From Saccharospirillaceae bacterium (GTDB lineage Bacteria; Pseudomonadota; Gammaproteobacteria; Pseudomonadales; Natronospirillaceae): a stretch of 64,000 nucleotides of DNA. Made by a program: the position numbers and the translations under genes. Shown here piece by piece: positions 8,956 through 18,312 of this stretch. The notes below the pieces were generated by a model. It made no database searches and was not told where the DNA came from. It worked only from the letters and a program-made list of their open reading frames with translations. Location: the NCBI GenBank assembly GCA_007116635.1, contig SKIB01000011.1, positions 25,132 through 89,131 of the forward strand, written 5' to 3'. Within the stretch, counting starts at the first letter, position 1. Each line of letters opens with the position of its first letter.

Positions 8956-10383
8956 TTAATCTTTATCCAGGGCGGTGGCCCAGGACTGTCCGGTTTTGCG
9001 TGCCAGTTGCTCAGGGTATTGCCGCTCTTGGCTCAGCTTTAGGGCCAGTGCTTCGACCTCGCTCAAACTCAGTTGGCTACTCAGTTTGGCGGCCTTGGCC
9101 GGCCCTTGCGCCAAGCCAAGCTGGCAGAGCTGGGTAAAAATGCTTTGCGCGGCATAGATGGCACTGCTGGATTTGACGATCTCGGCTCGGGCAAAACCCT
9201 GTCCAAAGCTGACCTGTGCGGCACGTAGGCTGGGGTCAGGGCCGGGAATTTGCTGCGCGCCAAAGAGCGGCTTGCCTGCAGGCTGGGCAGCGGCAAAGTT
9301 AGGCAGGTGCTGCGCCAGATGGGCTATGGCCTTGTGGCTGCGGCTTTGCACCAGCTCATTGGGCCAGCCCTGTTCGATCTTTTGCAGCAGTGCTCTTGGC
9401 AATTGCGGCTGGGCCGAATCTGGTTTGTTGGCCACCAAGCCCTTAGGGAACAGGGTAATGTCGGGCGTCATGCCGTGTAACTGGAACAGGCCCTCGCCAT
9501 AGGGCGTGAGTTGCGCCATGCCATTGTGGCTGCCTCTTGGCCCATGAAAGATCAGCTCGGGCCACAATCCCTGGCATTCTGGCCAGTGAGCCAAATAAGC
9601 AGCCTTGAATTCCACCCAGCGCGCCGGACGCTCTAGCAGTAAGTCATCAATCTGGCCGCTGCGAAAACCGGCGGCATTGATCAGGTAATCCAGCTTGAAG
9701 TCTTGTTGGCCGCTGCGCACTTGCCAGCCGGGCGCCAAGGCCTGGATCTGCTCTACGGGCGTATTAAGGTGCAACTGCACATTGCTCAGTCGCTCTAAAG
9801 TCAGTTGGGCAGTGGCAGCAACGCGAAACAGGCTCAGGCCATATTCTTGCACCAAAACCAAAGGGAACTTGAGCTGGTCAAATTGTAGCTCCTTGGCCAC
9901 TGGAATCAACCAATCACTGGGTTGCTGTATTTGCTGCGGTAGCGGCTGCTGAGCCAGTTGTTGCAGTTCGGCGCGCTCAAATAGCTGAAAATACTGCGCA
10001 GGCTCGCCCAACAATTTGAGGCTGGGGTCAGCAGCAATTAAGTCTTGATAATAGGATCTGAGCATCTTGAGGCGAGGCAAGAGCTGCAGTGGCTCGCCTG
10101 GGTCAGAGCAGGGGTGCACAATCAGGGTTGGCCTAGGGTTTACCGCCTGAGGGTAGAGCTGCATGGTGTGCAACGAATGCAGCAGCAGCTCACGGCACTG
10201 CTGATCGCTGATTTCACGGTAAAAATTGCCGCCAGCATGCAGGTGGCAGACCGGTGGGCCATTGACCAGGCTGCTGCCCTGCTCAAAAAGCTCAATCGTT
10301 AGGCCTTGCTGCGCCAAATAAAGGGCGATGGTCGAGCCAGCGATACCGCCGCCAATGATGCCAATTCGTGCTGCTGAGGTCAT
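8956..10383 (-). CDS. FAD-dependent oxidoreductase (DAO-type fold)
   Basis: The 475-residue protein begins with an FAD-binding beta-alpha-beta unit, RIGIIGGGIAGSTIALYLAQQG, ending in an acidic residue (ELFEQG), followed by VCHLHAGGNFYREI, a segment typical of a conserved family of uncharacterised FAD enzymes in marine gammaproteobacteria. INAAGFRSGQIDDLL is the second FAD contact. The substrate is not identifiable. The ATG at 10383 has AGGA six bases upstream; an in-frame start at 10452 would add 23 unlike residues. It diverges from the chemoreceptor gene at 10523 and probably forms an operon with the DUF218 gene. Confidence 0.75.
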   Translation of the reverse strand: MTSAARIGIIGGGIAGSTIALYLAQQGLTIELFEQGSSLVNGPPVCHLHAGGNFYREISDQQCRELLLHSLHTMQLYPQAVNPRPTLIVHPCSDPGEPLQLLPRLKMLRSYYQDLIAADPSLKLLGEPAQYFQLFERAELQQLAQQPLPQQIQQPSDWLIPVAKELQFDQLKFPLVLVQEYGLSLFRVAATAQLTLERLSNVQLHLNTPVEQIQALAPGWQVRSGQQDFKLDYLINAAGFRSGQIDDLLLERPARWVEFKAAYLAHWPECQGLWPELIFHGPRGSHNGMAQLTPYGEGLFQLHGMTPDITLFPKGLVANKPDSAQPQLPRALLQKIEQGWPNELVQSRSHKAIAHLAQHLPNFAAAQPAGKPLFGAQQIPGPDPSLRAAQVSFGQGFARAEIVKSSSAIYAAQSIFTQLCQLGLAQGPAKAAKLSSQLSLSEVEALALKLSQERQYPEQLARKTGQSWATALDKD

Positions 10384-10522
10384 GCGCAATCCTGTGGTGA
10401 TCATCCCAAGCAGGGGATGATAAACCAGCTTGAACCCTTTGTATGGGATCAAGGTGGCAAAAAGCTAGAAATCTTGGTCTATAGTTAATTCATGGCAAGG
10501 GGTAAAGACTTGAGGAGGTCTT

Positions 10523-11614
10523 GTGTTTGCAGCGAAAGAACGACAAAAGATTGCTGTGCTCGAGCAACAGCTGGATGAGCAAAGGCAATCACAGCTAAGA
10601 TTGCAGCAAGAGTTGGCGGATGCCAAGGAGCGCGAGCGGATGCTGGTTCAGCAGTTGGATCAGGCACAAGATCAAAGCTTTGCCAAGCAGGCGGCTTTGG
10701 TTATGCTGGCGCAGCAAGAGCGTTTGATTCAGCAGGTTGATCAGGCCAATGAGCAATTATTTGCTCCCATGAGCCAAGAGGCTGAAGAGAAACAGTTAAC
10801 TCAGGCAGGTGCTCAGCAGTTGCACAACCTAATCCTGCAGTTGCAAGACAGCCAAAGGCTCATTAGCGATAATCAGGGCGTGGCCTCTAGCCTGCGCCGA
10901 CTGGCAGGGGAGATTGCCGGTTTCTTAAAGGTCATTGCCGAGATTGCCGAACAAACCAACTTATTGGCGCTAAATGCCGCCATTGAAGCAGCCCGTGCTG
11001 GTGAGCAGGGGCGTGGCTTTGCCGTGGTGGCGGACGAGGTGCGAGCTCTGGCTAAACGAGCCACTGAAACCACTGCTGGTATTGCTCAGTTAATTGGCCA
11101 GGTGAATGACAATACTGAGCGGGTACAGCATTTCTTTAGCCAAAACGAGACTAAAACCCAGCATTTTGCTACCGAGCTGACAGAGTTTCAGCAGATGTTT
11201 ACTAGCCATTTAGGGCGGGCAGAGCAACTGAGTTTGGCCGCCTATCGCACCATGACTCATGGACACATTGCCAGTTGTATGGCTTGGCTTGGGCAATTTA
11301 TGCAGCATCAAATGTTGGTTATACAGGGAATTAATCCTACAAGGGGCCAGGCATTAACGGATGAGAATTACTTTGCTCAGTGGTATTTCAATGGCGACGA
11401 CAACGAATTTAATTATCGGCAGCGAGATGATTTCATTGCCATTGAAGCTATCTATCGGCAATTGATGGCTGTGGACCATGAACTGCAACAGCAAAGGCCA
11501 GATAGTCTGTCGCGGCAACAGCAGTGTCTGACTCAGCTAGACCACCATGGACAGGCACTGATTAGGTTGTTAGAGCGATTGCAGGAATACTTACTCAATA
11601 AAATGACGAATTGA
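10523..11614 (+). CDS. Soluble methyl-accepting chemotaxis protein with degenerate CZB-like C-terminus
   Basis: This is a 363-residue cytoplasmic chemoreceptor with no membrane segment. An N-terminal coiled coil (about 1-75) leads into a short signalling hairpin (about 100-215) whose tip [20 protein letters not shown] and [14 protein letters not shown] is near-consensus for CheA/CheW contact. The C-terminal 120 residues resemble the chemoreceptor zinc-binding domain, but the usual Cys-x-x-Gly-x-Trp motif reads NYFAQWYF and the paired His motif keeps only one His (VDHEL). Zinc binding is therefore doubtful. The GTG start follows GAGGAGG by four bases. It lies directly upstream of the flgB operon, consistent with a role in motility. 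Confidence 0.8.
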   Translation: MFAAKERQKIAVLEQQLDEQRQSQLRLQQELADAKERERMLVQQLDQAQDQSFAKQAALVMLAQQERLIQQVDQANEQLFAPMSQEAEEKQLTQAGAQQLHNLILQLQDSQRLISDNQGVASSLRRLAGEIAGFLKVIAEIAEQTNLLALNAAIEAARAGEQGRGFAVVADEVRALAKRATETTAGIAQLIGQVNDNTERVQHFFSQNETKTQHFATELTEFQQMFTSHLGRAEQLSLAAYRTMTHGHIASCMAWLGQFMQHQMLVIQGINPTRGQALTDENYFAQWYFNGDDNEFNYRQRDDFIAIEAIYRQLMAVDHELQQQRPDSLSRQQQCLTQLDHHGQALIRLLERLQEYLLNKMTN

Positions 11615-11783
11615 GCGAATCAGCCCTTGGTATTCTTCCTAAGCGTGAGCTTGATTGGGTAAGGTCTGACACTGTATAGGCACAGATTGTAATTGGCTTT
11701 CTGCTAGTAACCAATCGCCCATGATCATGCCTAGGGCCTGTTGTGGCAGCCGTAAATCTCAGCAAATATGTTTGCCGGTATAT

Positions 11784-11800
11784 TTGGCATAACTTTTGCT
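11784..11800 (+). promoter_or_regulatory. Sigma-54 promoter of the flgB operon
   Basis: TTGGCAT-AACTT-TTGCT matches the -24/-12 sigma-54 consensus (TGGCAC-N5-TTGC) with exact spacing and one mismatch. The predicted transcript start is near 11811, 23 bases before the flgB ATG. Sigma-54-driven rod and hook operons are standard in polar flagellates with FlrC/FleR-type activators. Confidence 0.8.
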
Positions 11801-11833
11801 TTTAATCCTGCAGATGATAGAGGAGCGGCAAAG

Positions 11834-12232
11834 ATGAGTGCACCCAGTTTTGACAGAGCCTTTGGTATTCATGAAAAAGCGCTTGGCGTTCGAGCACAGC
11901 GAACCGAAATATTAGCCAATAATTTGGCGAATGCAGATACGCCGGGATTCAAAGCCAGGGACATTGATTTTAATGCCATCATGCGTGATCAGGTGAGTAA
12001 GAGAACCAGTATGCCGCTTGAGCGCACCAGTGAATCGCATCTTAAAGGCCGAGGTCGAGTTGGCTGGGACTTACTGTACCGTACACCTGAGCAGCCCTCA
12101 ATCGATGGCAATACCGTGGACCCGCACAAAGAAAATGTTGAGTTTGCCACCAATGCCATGAGCTACAACTCCAGTTTTGAATTTTTGAATGATCGGATGC
12201 GCGGTTTGATGAACGCCATCAAAGGGGAATAA
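11834..12232 (+). CDS. flgB: Flagellar basal-body proximal rod protein FlgB
   Basis: The 132-residue rod subunit is exported by the flagellar type III apparatus and assembles in the proximal rod. The N-terminal LANNLANADTPGFKARDIDF motif is the conserved rod/hook signature and the C terminus is helical (EFLNDRMRGLMNAIKGE). The ATG at 11834 is chosen because GAGGAG lies eight bases upstream and because the sigma-54 promoter lies inside the longer in-frame reading at 11768. It is the first gene of flgBCDE. Confidence 0.95.
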   Translation: MSAPSFDRAFGIHEKALGVRAQRTEILANNLANADTPGFKARDIDFNAIMRDQVSKRTSMPLERTSESHLKGRGRVGWDLLYRTPEQPSIDGNTVDPHKENVEFATNAMSYNSSFEFLNDRMRGLMNAIKGE

Positions 12233-12234
12233 TT

Positions 12235-12672
12235 ATGTTGAGTAATGTTTTTAACATTTCAGCCTCAGCCATGAATGCTCAGTCCATTCGCTTGAATACC
12301 ACGGCGTCCAACTTGGCCAACGCTGAGACCGTCAGCTCTTCCATTGATGAAACCTATCGTGCGCGCAAGCCAATCTTTCAGGTCGAGCAAAAGCGTTGGG
12401 CAGATCGTAATTTCAGCGCGGTCGACCTGGATGCCGATGTCGGCAATGGTGTAAAGGTAGCGGCCATTGTCGAAAAGGATGCACCTCTAGACATTCGTTA
12501 CGAGCCCACGCACCCCATGGCGGATGAAAATGGTTATGTGTATCGTCCTAACGTCAATGTGGTGGAAGAGATGGCTGATATGATTTCAGCTTCACGCAGT
12601 TTTTCGGTCAATACTGAGGTATTCAACACCGCTAAAACACTGATACAAAAAACCCTGACCCTGGGTCGTTAA
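12235..12672 (+). CDS. flgC: Flagellar basal-body proximal rod protein FlgC
   Basis: The 145-residue proximal rod subunit has the N-terminal family motif TTASNLANAETV and the conserved tail NVVEEMADMISASRSF, followed by a helix ending KTLIQKTLTLGR. Length is close to that of well-studied FlgC proteins (about 135-148). It starts two bases after the flgB stop codon, so translation is probably coupled. It is part of the flgBCDE transcript. Confidence 0.96.
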   Translation: MLSNVFNISASAMNAQSIRLNTTASNLANAETVSSSIDETYRARKPIFQVEQKRWADRNFSAVDLDADVGNGVKVAAIVEKDAPLDIRYEPTHPMADENGYVYRPNVNVVEEMADMISASRSFSVNTEVFNTAKTLIQKTLTLGR

Positions 12673-12684
12673 TAGGAGGCTGCC

Positions 12685-13422
12685 ATGACCAGTATTAATG
12701 GTAACGATTTTCTGCCGCAGTTCAGTAGTGAGCAGCGCTTTAAAGAGCAGCCCAAGGATAACGAGCTTGGTAAAGATGATTTTTTGACGTTGATGATTAC
12801 ACAACTCAACAACCAAAATCCGTTAGAGCCTCAGCAAAATGCTGAGTTTGTGGCTCAATTGGCGCAGTTTAGTACCGTCGAAGGGGTGACCAACTTAGCA
12901 GATAATTTTGATCGTTTGGCTACCAGTTTTGGCTCATCCCAGGCTTTGCAGGCTTCTACCCTGGTTGGGCGCTCAGTAACCCTGGCTAACAATCAGGAAT
13001 CACAGTTGATCTGGGGCGATTTGGTGCAGGGCGTAGCAGATGTGCCAGTAGGCGCTAATGATTTAATGCTAGTCATTGAGGACGAGGCTGGTCAGGTGGT
13101 AGAGCAACATGCACTAGGTAACCAATTGCCTGGCGACCTTAGCTTTCGTTGGGATGGTATTAATATCGAAGTTAATGGTCAATTGTTGGACATGAGTTAT
13201 GACCATCTGCAGGTCGATGAGGATGGCAATGTTTTGCCGCATCCAGAGGGTGGTTATATGTTTCGCGTTATGGCAAACACTGGCAGTGCAAATGAAGCTC
13301 TGGCGGTGTCTGTCAGCAAAAGAGTAGAGAGTGTGACTCTGCAAGACAGCGAAATTGTTCTTAATCTGTTAGGCGGGGGCACGGCTAAGATGACCGATGT
13401 TGCTCGCATTAATTCTTTGTAG
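12685..13422 (+). CDS. flgD: Flagellar hook cap / hook assembly protein FlgD
   Basis: The 245-residue scaffold caps the growing hook and is discarded before filament growth. The N-terminal LGKDDFLTLMITQLNNQNPLEP and EFVAQLAQFSTVEGV motifs are diagnostic. The middle and C-terminal parts fit the Ig-like and tudor-like domains of the family (VSFRWDG-type segment read here as LSFRWDGINIEVNG). It starts 12 bases after flgC with AGGAGG upstream. It must chaperone an unusually large hook subunit encoded by the next gene. Confidence 0.95.
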   Translation: MTSINGNDFLPQFSSEQRFKEQPKDNELGKDDFLTLMITQLNNQNPLEPQQNAEFVAQLAQFSTVEGVTNLADNFDRLATSFGSSQALQASTLVGRSVTLANNQESQLIWGDLVQGVADVPVGANDLMLVIEDEAGQVVEQHALGNQLPGDLSFRWDGINIEVNGQLLDMSYDHLQVDEDGNVLPHPEGGYMFRVMANTGSANEALAVSVSKRVESVTLQDSEIVLNLLGGGTAKMTDVARINSL

Positions 13423-13430
13423 GGGGTGCT

Positions 13431-16400
13431 ATGGGATTTACAACAGGACTGTCCGGTGTAAAAGCTGCTAACACCGATCTGCAAGTCACAGGTAACAACA
13501 TTGCCAACGCCAGTACCGTTGGTTTCAAAGCCAGTCGAGCTGAGTTTGGGGATGCCTATACTAATTCGATTCTTGGTATGGGTCGCGACCCAGTAGGCAG
13601 CGGGGTGCAGGTTAACGCCATTGCCCAAAAATTTAACCAGGGAAATATCTCCAGAACAGAAAGTGCCCTTGATTTGGCTGTTGATGGTCAGGGTTTTTTT
13701 GTCTTGCGCCAAGGCGGTGATACTGTATACAGCAGATCTGGTATGTTCAGTCTTGACCGTGAAGGCTTTGTGGTCAGTAATACGGGTGCTCGCTTGCAAG
13801 GCTATGGCATGGATGGCCCTAATTTATTGCGTGGTATTCTAAATGATCTTAGGGTAGAAACGGGCACCCAGCCACCTCGCGGCACAGAAGAAGTTACCGC
13901 TATGGTTAATGTTCCTGCAGATGCACCAGTGCTGCAGCAACTGGGTTCCATGACCCAAACCGATGGTCTGGCTGTTGGGGTGGCTCAGGTTGGTTTGCCT
14001 ACTGCAACTCGTTCGTCATTGGACACCTTTGATATACCCCTAACCACAGGTTTGCCCGCAACCTTTAATGGTAATCCTGTGGCTGATGACATCATTTGGA
14101 CTTCGGATCCAGTTACCATACCTGGCGGAGGTTTGGGGCTGCAAACCTTCCAGATTGGTATAGGTGGGTCGCCAGCAGAAACCTTACAGCCCATCCCCAT
14201 GTCGGCAAACTCAATGTTTGAGCTAGTTAATGCTCTGAATCGAGGTGTTCAGGCTAACCCAAGCTTGCAGGGCCGTGTACGTGCTGAAGTAGACCCAGAA
14301 GATGGCACCAGAATAAGAGTTGTATCCACTGATGGTAGATCGCTTCAGATTACCGGCAGCCCTGCTGCTGGCCTCGACTTAACGGCAGAAACTGGCGGAG
14401 CCATTAGCTTTCCGTTTTCCGACAATGGGGCCATCGACATCAGCCTTAATGGCCCCTATATTCAAGGGGCAATTAATGAAACCATTACCCCTTTTTCAGG
14501 CATTACCCTAAGCTCTGTTGAAGACATGGTTAATGCTTTTAACTCTTCCATTGCGGCCAACGCCAATCTCAATGGTAAGGTTCGAGCTGAGGTAGACAGC
14601 ACTAATCCGTCGCGCATCAATCTGTTAACGGCAGGCATTTATGCCTCAGACGGCACCAACATGACGGTGGCTAACGGCGGCGGTGGTAATGCCTATGCTG
14701 CCCTAAACTTCAATTCCACGAGCCCAGATGTCCTACCCGGCGCTGGCACGCCGCTGTTCCGTAGCGGAGGCATTGACCTGCAGACGATTCAGGGGACTCC
14801 AGTTTCGGTACAGGGTAACTTGCCGGCTGGCCTTACCTTTCAAGACTTAGTAGTAGGCACGCCCAGTCGCTTAACTGCTGGCCAGATTGCCAGTTTTCCG
14901 CTAGGTGCAGGGGTGACTGGTGTGGATGATGACTTGTTGCGCTTTGTCATCACTGCTAGCACGGGTACGGAAACCGTTGACCTGACCGTGCCTGCTGGCG
15001 GCTGGACTAATTTCAATGACTTCCGTACTGATATGCAAGCGGGCCTCAACGCTGCCTATGGTTCGCCGACCCTAGCACCACAGATTGAGCCAAGCCTAAC
15101 CGGTGGTCGAATTAGAATTTTAGACCCTAACAATGGCACCAATCAGATTACCATCCAAGACAATTTGTCTGGGTCTACAGCAGATAGCCAGGGTGTGACC
15201 ATGTCAGCCCTAGGACTAACCAATGCCAGTGGTGCCGCAACCACCACTGGTGCCAACGACACTCCTGCCAACAATGTCTTCACTATCGAGAAATTGGGTC
15301 AGCCTTCAGGCAGTGCACAGATTACTATTCCATCTGGCAGTTACTCTAATGCTAGGCAGCTAGCGACGGTAATCAACTCACAGATTGAATCTACCCCTGC
15401 CATTCGTGGCCAGGTCGAGGTTGAAGCCGTCAATAATCGTTTGGTATTCAATACTACCCAATTAGGCAATATTAATGGTAACGGGCTAAGTATTACCGGG
15501 TCGGATGCCGCCATGGAAGTGTTGGGTCACTCCACTCAGTCCACACCGCCGGCCATTGACCCACAGGATAAGCGCCATAGTTTTCGCATCAATCTAAGCG
15601 TACCCCTGCCGGATCCAGACAATCGCTCTGGCTCGGTCGAGGTATCCCTCAATGAAAACATACGCACCATTGAGCAACTGGCGGCTGCTATTAATCGTGA
15701 GTTGGCCTCCGCTCCGGCGGATGAGTACATAGGGGTTGAGGCTCGGGTGACCCTAGATGAGTTTGGTAATAAGAAATTACAGTTTATTGCTAATGAAGCG
15801 GGTGAAGCTAGTGTCATTTCGGTCACTAATGTTCGGGCTATTGGTGAAGACATTAGCCAAGAGGCTCTGTTTGCGATGTTGCAGGTGGACCGATTTAATA
15901 ACGATAATCTAACTCTGGGTCAGCCAGCGGTGACTAATGGTTACCCTGATCAGAGCTTCGTGTTGAAGGCACCTGATGGTGATGAGCGCCGCATCACCAT
16001 CCCTGAGGGCTCAAGTGCGGCGCAGATTGCCGCACAGCTTAGTGATGTCCGTGGACTTAAAGCATCTGCTGAAACCCATGCACGGGTATTGGAACAGGAC
16101 TTTAGTCATTCAGGGCAAATGGTAATCACCCTGAATACGCAACCGCTCACGGCTAGAACTCTACCTGAGTTGGTGGATGAAATAAATCGGTATAGCCAAA
16201 CGACCCTGAGTGGTACGGAGGCCAGTCTTGACCCTGAGACAGGTGATCTGGTGCTATTTAATGGACTGGGTATTGATCTGTTGTTTGAAATAGATTCGCC
16301 CTTTCCGACAGACAGTATCTTGGTTCAGGGTGGTGCGGATACTGCTCCAGTGGTGCTAGGGGGCACTCTGAATGATGATTTTGCCGCGAGCGTGGGTGGG

Positions 16401-17354
16401 ACCCTGGAGATGATTCTAAATCAGGGTTACAGCATGACTGAGCCAGATCCTAGGGTGGCCGGTTTATTCAGTGGCCTGACCTCTGCGAGCTTTAGTGAAT
16501 ACATCATCAATGAGTTTGATCCTAATGATCCTGAAAGCTATAACGAAACGGCCTCGGTAACCATTTATGACTCACTGGGCATTCCACACCGTCTGCAGAT
16601 GTTCTATGTTAAGGATGCGCCTGACCCTGATCGGCCTTTTGATCTAAATACCTGGACGGTTTATGTGCAGATCAATGGTAAAGACGTAGGTGATCCGGAT
16701 ACAAGTTTACCTTTTCCTGATAACCAGGAGCCTACTCGCGCCAGCTTTAAAAAGTATTTTAATGCTGATGGCACCCTAGACCGTGAAGCCACAGGTAATT
16801 TCTTGGTCTCGAACTGGACTCCTGTTGACGAAGAGGGTAACCCAACGGGTGCCTATCCAGCATTGAACATGGCTGAAGGAGGCACCCAGCCTATTTCGCA
16901 GCCAAATACCGACTCAAACTTTACCATTAGAGTTGGTAACTCTACTCAGTATGGCAGTCCTTTTGCGCGTAACCAATTTTTACAGGATGGTTATGCCTCT
17001 GGGCGCTTGAAAGATGTTGAGGTGGATGAAGAAGGCAATGTCTTTGCCCGTTATACCAATGGTGAGGGTCAGTTATTAGGTCAGGTCGCCTTGGCTTCAT
17101 TCACCAATAACGAAGGTTTAACTCCAGTTGGTAGTACCTACTGGATGGAAAGCTTTGAATCAGGGATACCTACCATTGGCGAGGCTGGTAGTGGTACCTT
17201 TGGGCGGATGCGCTCTGCGGCTTTGGAGGAGTCGACCGTTGATCTTGCCGAGCAATTGGTGAATTTGATCATTGCTCAGCGCAATTATCAAGCCAGCGCG
17301 AAGACCATTGAAACGGCCAATGCCGTGACTCAGACCATTATTAATTTGCGTTAA
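13431..17354 (+). CDS. flgE: Giant flagellar hook protein FlgE
   Basis: The encoded hook subunit has 1307 residues, about three times the usual 400. The N-terminal D0 region (GNNIANASTVGFKASRAEF, residues 22-40; SALDLAVDGQGFFVL) and the C-terminal D0 helix (LIIAQRNYQASAKTIETAN, about 1278-1296) are typical. The D1 segment SVTIYDSLGIPHRLQMFYVK lies near residue 1040. Between about 180 and 960 is an insertion built of repeated hook-IN-like units, each with a helix of the form L(V/A)xxINxxL followed by a strand pattern. They centre near residues 265, 365, 530, 645, 750 and 915. The frame is uninterrupted and followed by a strong terminator. Extra surface domains decorating the hook are the likely result. 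Confidence 0.93.
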   Translation: MGFTTGLSGVKAANTDLQVTGNNIANASTVGFKASRAEFGDAYTNSILGMGRDPVGSGVQVNAIAQKFNQGNISRTESALDLAVDGQGFFVLRQGGDTVYSRSGMFSLDREGFVVSNTGARLQGYGMDGPNLLRGILNDLRVETGTQPPRGTEEVTAMVNVPADAPVLQQLGSMTQTDGLAVGVAQVGLPTATRSSLDTFDIPLTTGLPATFNGNPVADDIIWTSDPVTIPGGGLGLQTFQIGIGGSPAETLQPIPMSANSMFELVNALNRGVQANPSLQGRVRAEVDPEDGTRIRVVSTDGRSLQITGSPAAGLDLTAETGGAISFPFSDNGAIDISLNGPYIQGAINETITPFSGITLSSVEDMVNAFNSSIAANANLNGKVRAEVDSTNPSRINLLTAGIYASDGTNMTVANGGGGNAYAALNFNSTSPDVLPGAGTPLFRSGGIDLQTIQGTPVSVQGNLPAGLTFQDLVVGTPSRLTAGQIASFPLGAGVTGVDDDLLRFVITASTGTETVDLTVPAGGWTNFNDFRTDMQAGLNAAYGSPTLAPQIEPSLTGGRIRILDPNNGTNQITIQDNLSGSTADSQGVTMSALGLTNASGAATTTGANDTPANNVFTIEKLGQPSGSAQITIPSGSYSNARQLATVINSQIESTPAIRGQVEVEAVNNRLVFNTTQLGNINGNGLSITGSDAAMEVLGHSTQSTPPAIDPQDKRHSFRINLSVPLPDPDNRSGSVEVSLNENIRTIEQLAAAINRELASAPADEYIGVEARVTLDEFGNKKLQFIANEAGEASVISVTNVRAIGEDISQEALFAMLQVDRFNNDNLTLGQPAVTNGYPDQSFVLKAPDGDERRITIPEGSSAAQIAAQLSDVRGLKASAETHARVLEQDFSHSGQMVITLNTQPLTARTLPELVDEINRYSQTTLSGTEASLDPETGDLVLFNGLGIDLLFEIDSPFPTDSILVQGGADTAPVVLGGTLNDDFAASVGGTLEMILNQGYSMTEPDPRVAGLFSGLTSASFSEYIINEFDPNDPESYNETASVTIYDSLGIPHRLQMFYVKDAPDPDRPFDLNTWTVYVQINGKDVGDPDTSLPFPDNQEPTRASFKKYFNADGTLDREATGNFLVSNWTPVDEEGNPTGAYPALNMAEGGTQPISQPNTDSNFTIRVGNSTQYGSPFARNQFLQDGYASGRLKDVEVDEEGNVFARYTNGEGQLLGQVALASFTNNEGLTPVGSTYWMESFESGIPTIGEAGSGTFGRMRSAALEESTVDLAEQLVNLIIAQRNYQASAKTIETANAVTQTIINLR

Positions 17355-17374
17355 TTCATGCTCTAAAACCAGAG

Positions 17375-17403
17375 GCCAAGCTTTACCGCTTGGCTTTTTC
17401 TTT
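17375..17403 (+). terminator. Intrinsic terminator of flgBCDE
   Basis: GCCAAGC, a six-base loop and GCTTGGC form a perfect 7-bp stem directly followed by TTTTTCTTT, 20 bases after the flgE stop codon. It separates flgBCDE from flgFGHI. Confidence 0.85.
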
Positions 17404-17487
17404 GTCTATTTTTTGCCGCTATCTCAACTTCACTTGCTAGCAAGCTCGACAAACCATGGGTTGGCGAGCCACTTAGGTAATTAAAAG

Positions 17488-17504
17488 TTGGCATGTTTTC
17501 TGTA
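17488..17504 (+). promoter_or_regulatory. Possible sigma-54 promoter of flgFGHI
   Basis: TTGGCATGTTTTCTGTA has a good -24 element (TTGGCATG), but the -12 element reads CTGTA instead of TTGCA, at the correct spacing. A promoter is expected here because a terminator precedes and the gap to flgF is 187 bases. This is the best candidate I can see. Confidence 0.4.
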
Positions 17505-17541
17505 TGCATAGTGTTAGATCCGACTTTTTGACGAGGCACCC

Positions 17542-18297
17542 ATGGACAGAGCACTTTACATTGCCATGACAGGCGCGAAGCATAACATGCTGCAGCAAAC
17601 TTCCCATGCCAATAATCTTGCCAATGCCAATACCGATGGTTTTCGTGCCGATTGGGCGCAGGCTCGCTCCATGCCAGTCTTTGGTGAGCATTATCCTACC
17701 AGAGCCTATGCTCAGGTAGAGCGACCCGCAACCGACTTTAACGATGGTCCTTTAAATCCTACCGGCAATCCTTTAGACATTGCCATTGCAGGTGATGGTT
17801 TTTTGGCGGTACAGCTGAACGATGGCTTGGAAGCCTATAGCCGCAGAGGGGACCTGTGGTTAGACCCTCTGGGGCAGGTACATAATGGTGATGGCTTGCC
17901 GGTGCTGAACGCCGATGGCGTACCCTTGGTTTTGCCACCTAATCAGAAAGTTGAAATCGGGGGCGATGGCACCATCAGTATCCGACCGCCTGGTGCTGGC
18001 CCAGATGAGCTGCAGGTCGTGGATCAAATTAAGCTAGTGAACCCTGATTACCGTGACATGGAGAAGGGCACTCATGGTCAATTTCGGCCCTATGGCTGGC
18101 AGCCAGAGGATGAGGTCTTGGCCGTTGCCCCTGAGGTAAGGGTAGTCTCTGGCTTTGTTGAGGGCTCTAACGTAGACCCTGTGAGCGAAATGATCAGTGT
18201 GCTGGCGCTCAATCGTCAGTATGAAATGCAAATCAAGATGATGAGCGCTGCTGATGATATGTCGCAGCAGTCTGCTCAGTTAATACGAATTAGTTAA
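17542..18297 (+). CDS. flgF: Flagellar basal-body rod protein FlgF
   Basis: The 251-residue proximal rod subunit begins MDRALYIAMTGAKHNMLQQT and has SHANNLANANTDGFRADWAQ, the FlgF form of the rod motif, then NPLDIAIAGDGFLAVQ and the C-terminal NVDPVSEMISVLALNRQYEMQIKM split by a short helix. Length matches other FlgF proteins. It opens the second transcription unit flgFGHI, as in Pseudomonas, where flgF starts a separate operon. The next gene begins 15 bases downstream. Confidence 0.95.
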   Translation: MDRALYIAMTGAKHNMLQQTSHANNLANANTDGFRADWAQARSMPVFGEHYPTRAYAQVERPATDFNDGPLNPTGNPLDIAIAGDGFLAVQLNDGLEAYSRRGDLWLDPLGQVHNGDGLPVLNADGVPLVLPPNQKVEIGGDGTISIRPPGAGPDELQVVDQIKLVNPDYRDMEKGTHGQFRPYGWQPEDEVLAVAPEVRVVSGFVEGSNVDPVSEMISVLALNRQYEMQIKMMSAADDMSQQSAQLIRIS

Positions 18298-18312
18298 TTA
18301 GGGGTCAAGATC

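Noticed and set aside
13431..17354. Similar repeated stretches in flgE as a CRISPR or transposon-like repeat
   Set aside because: The repeats are diverged protein domains in one open frame, without regular spacing or identical DNA.
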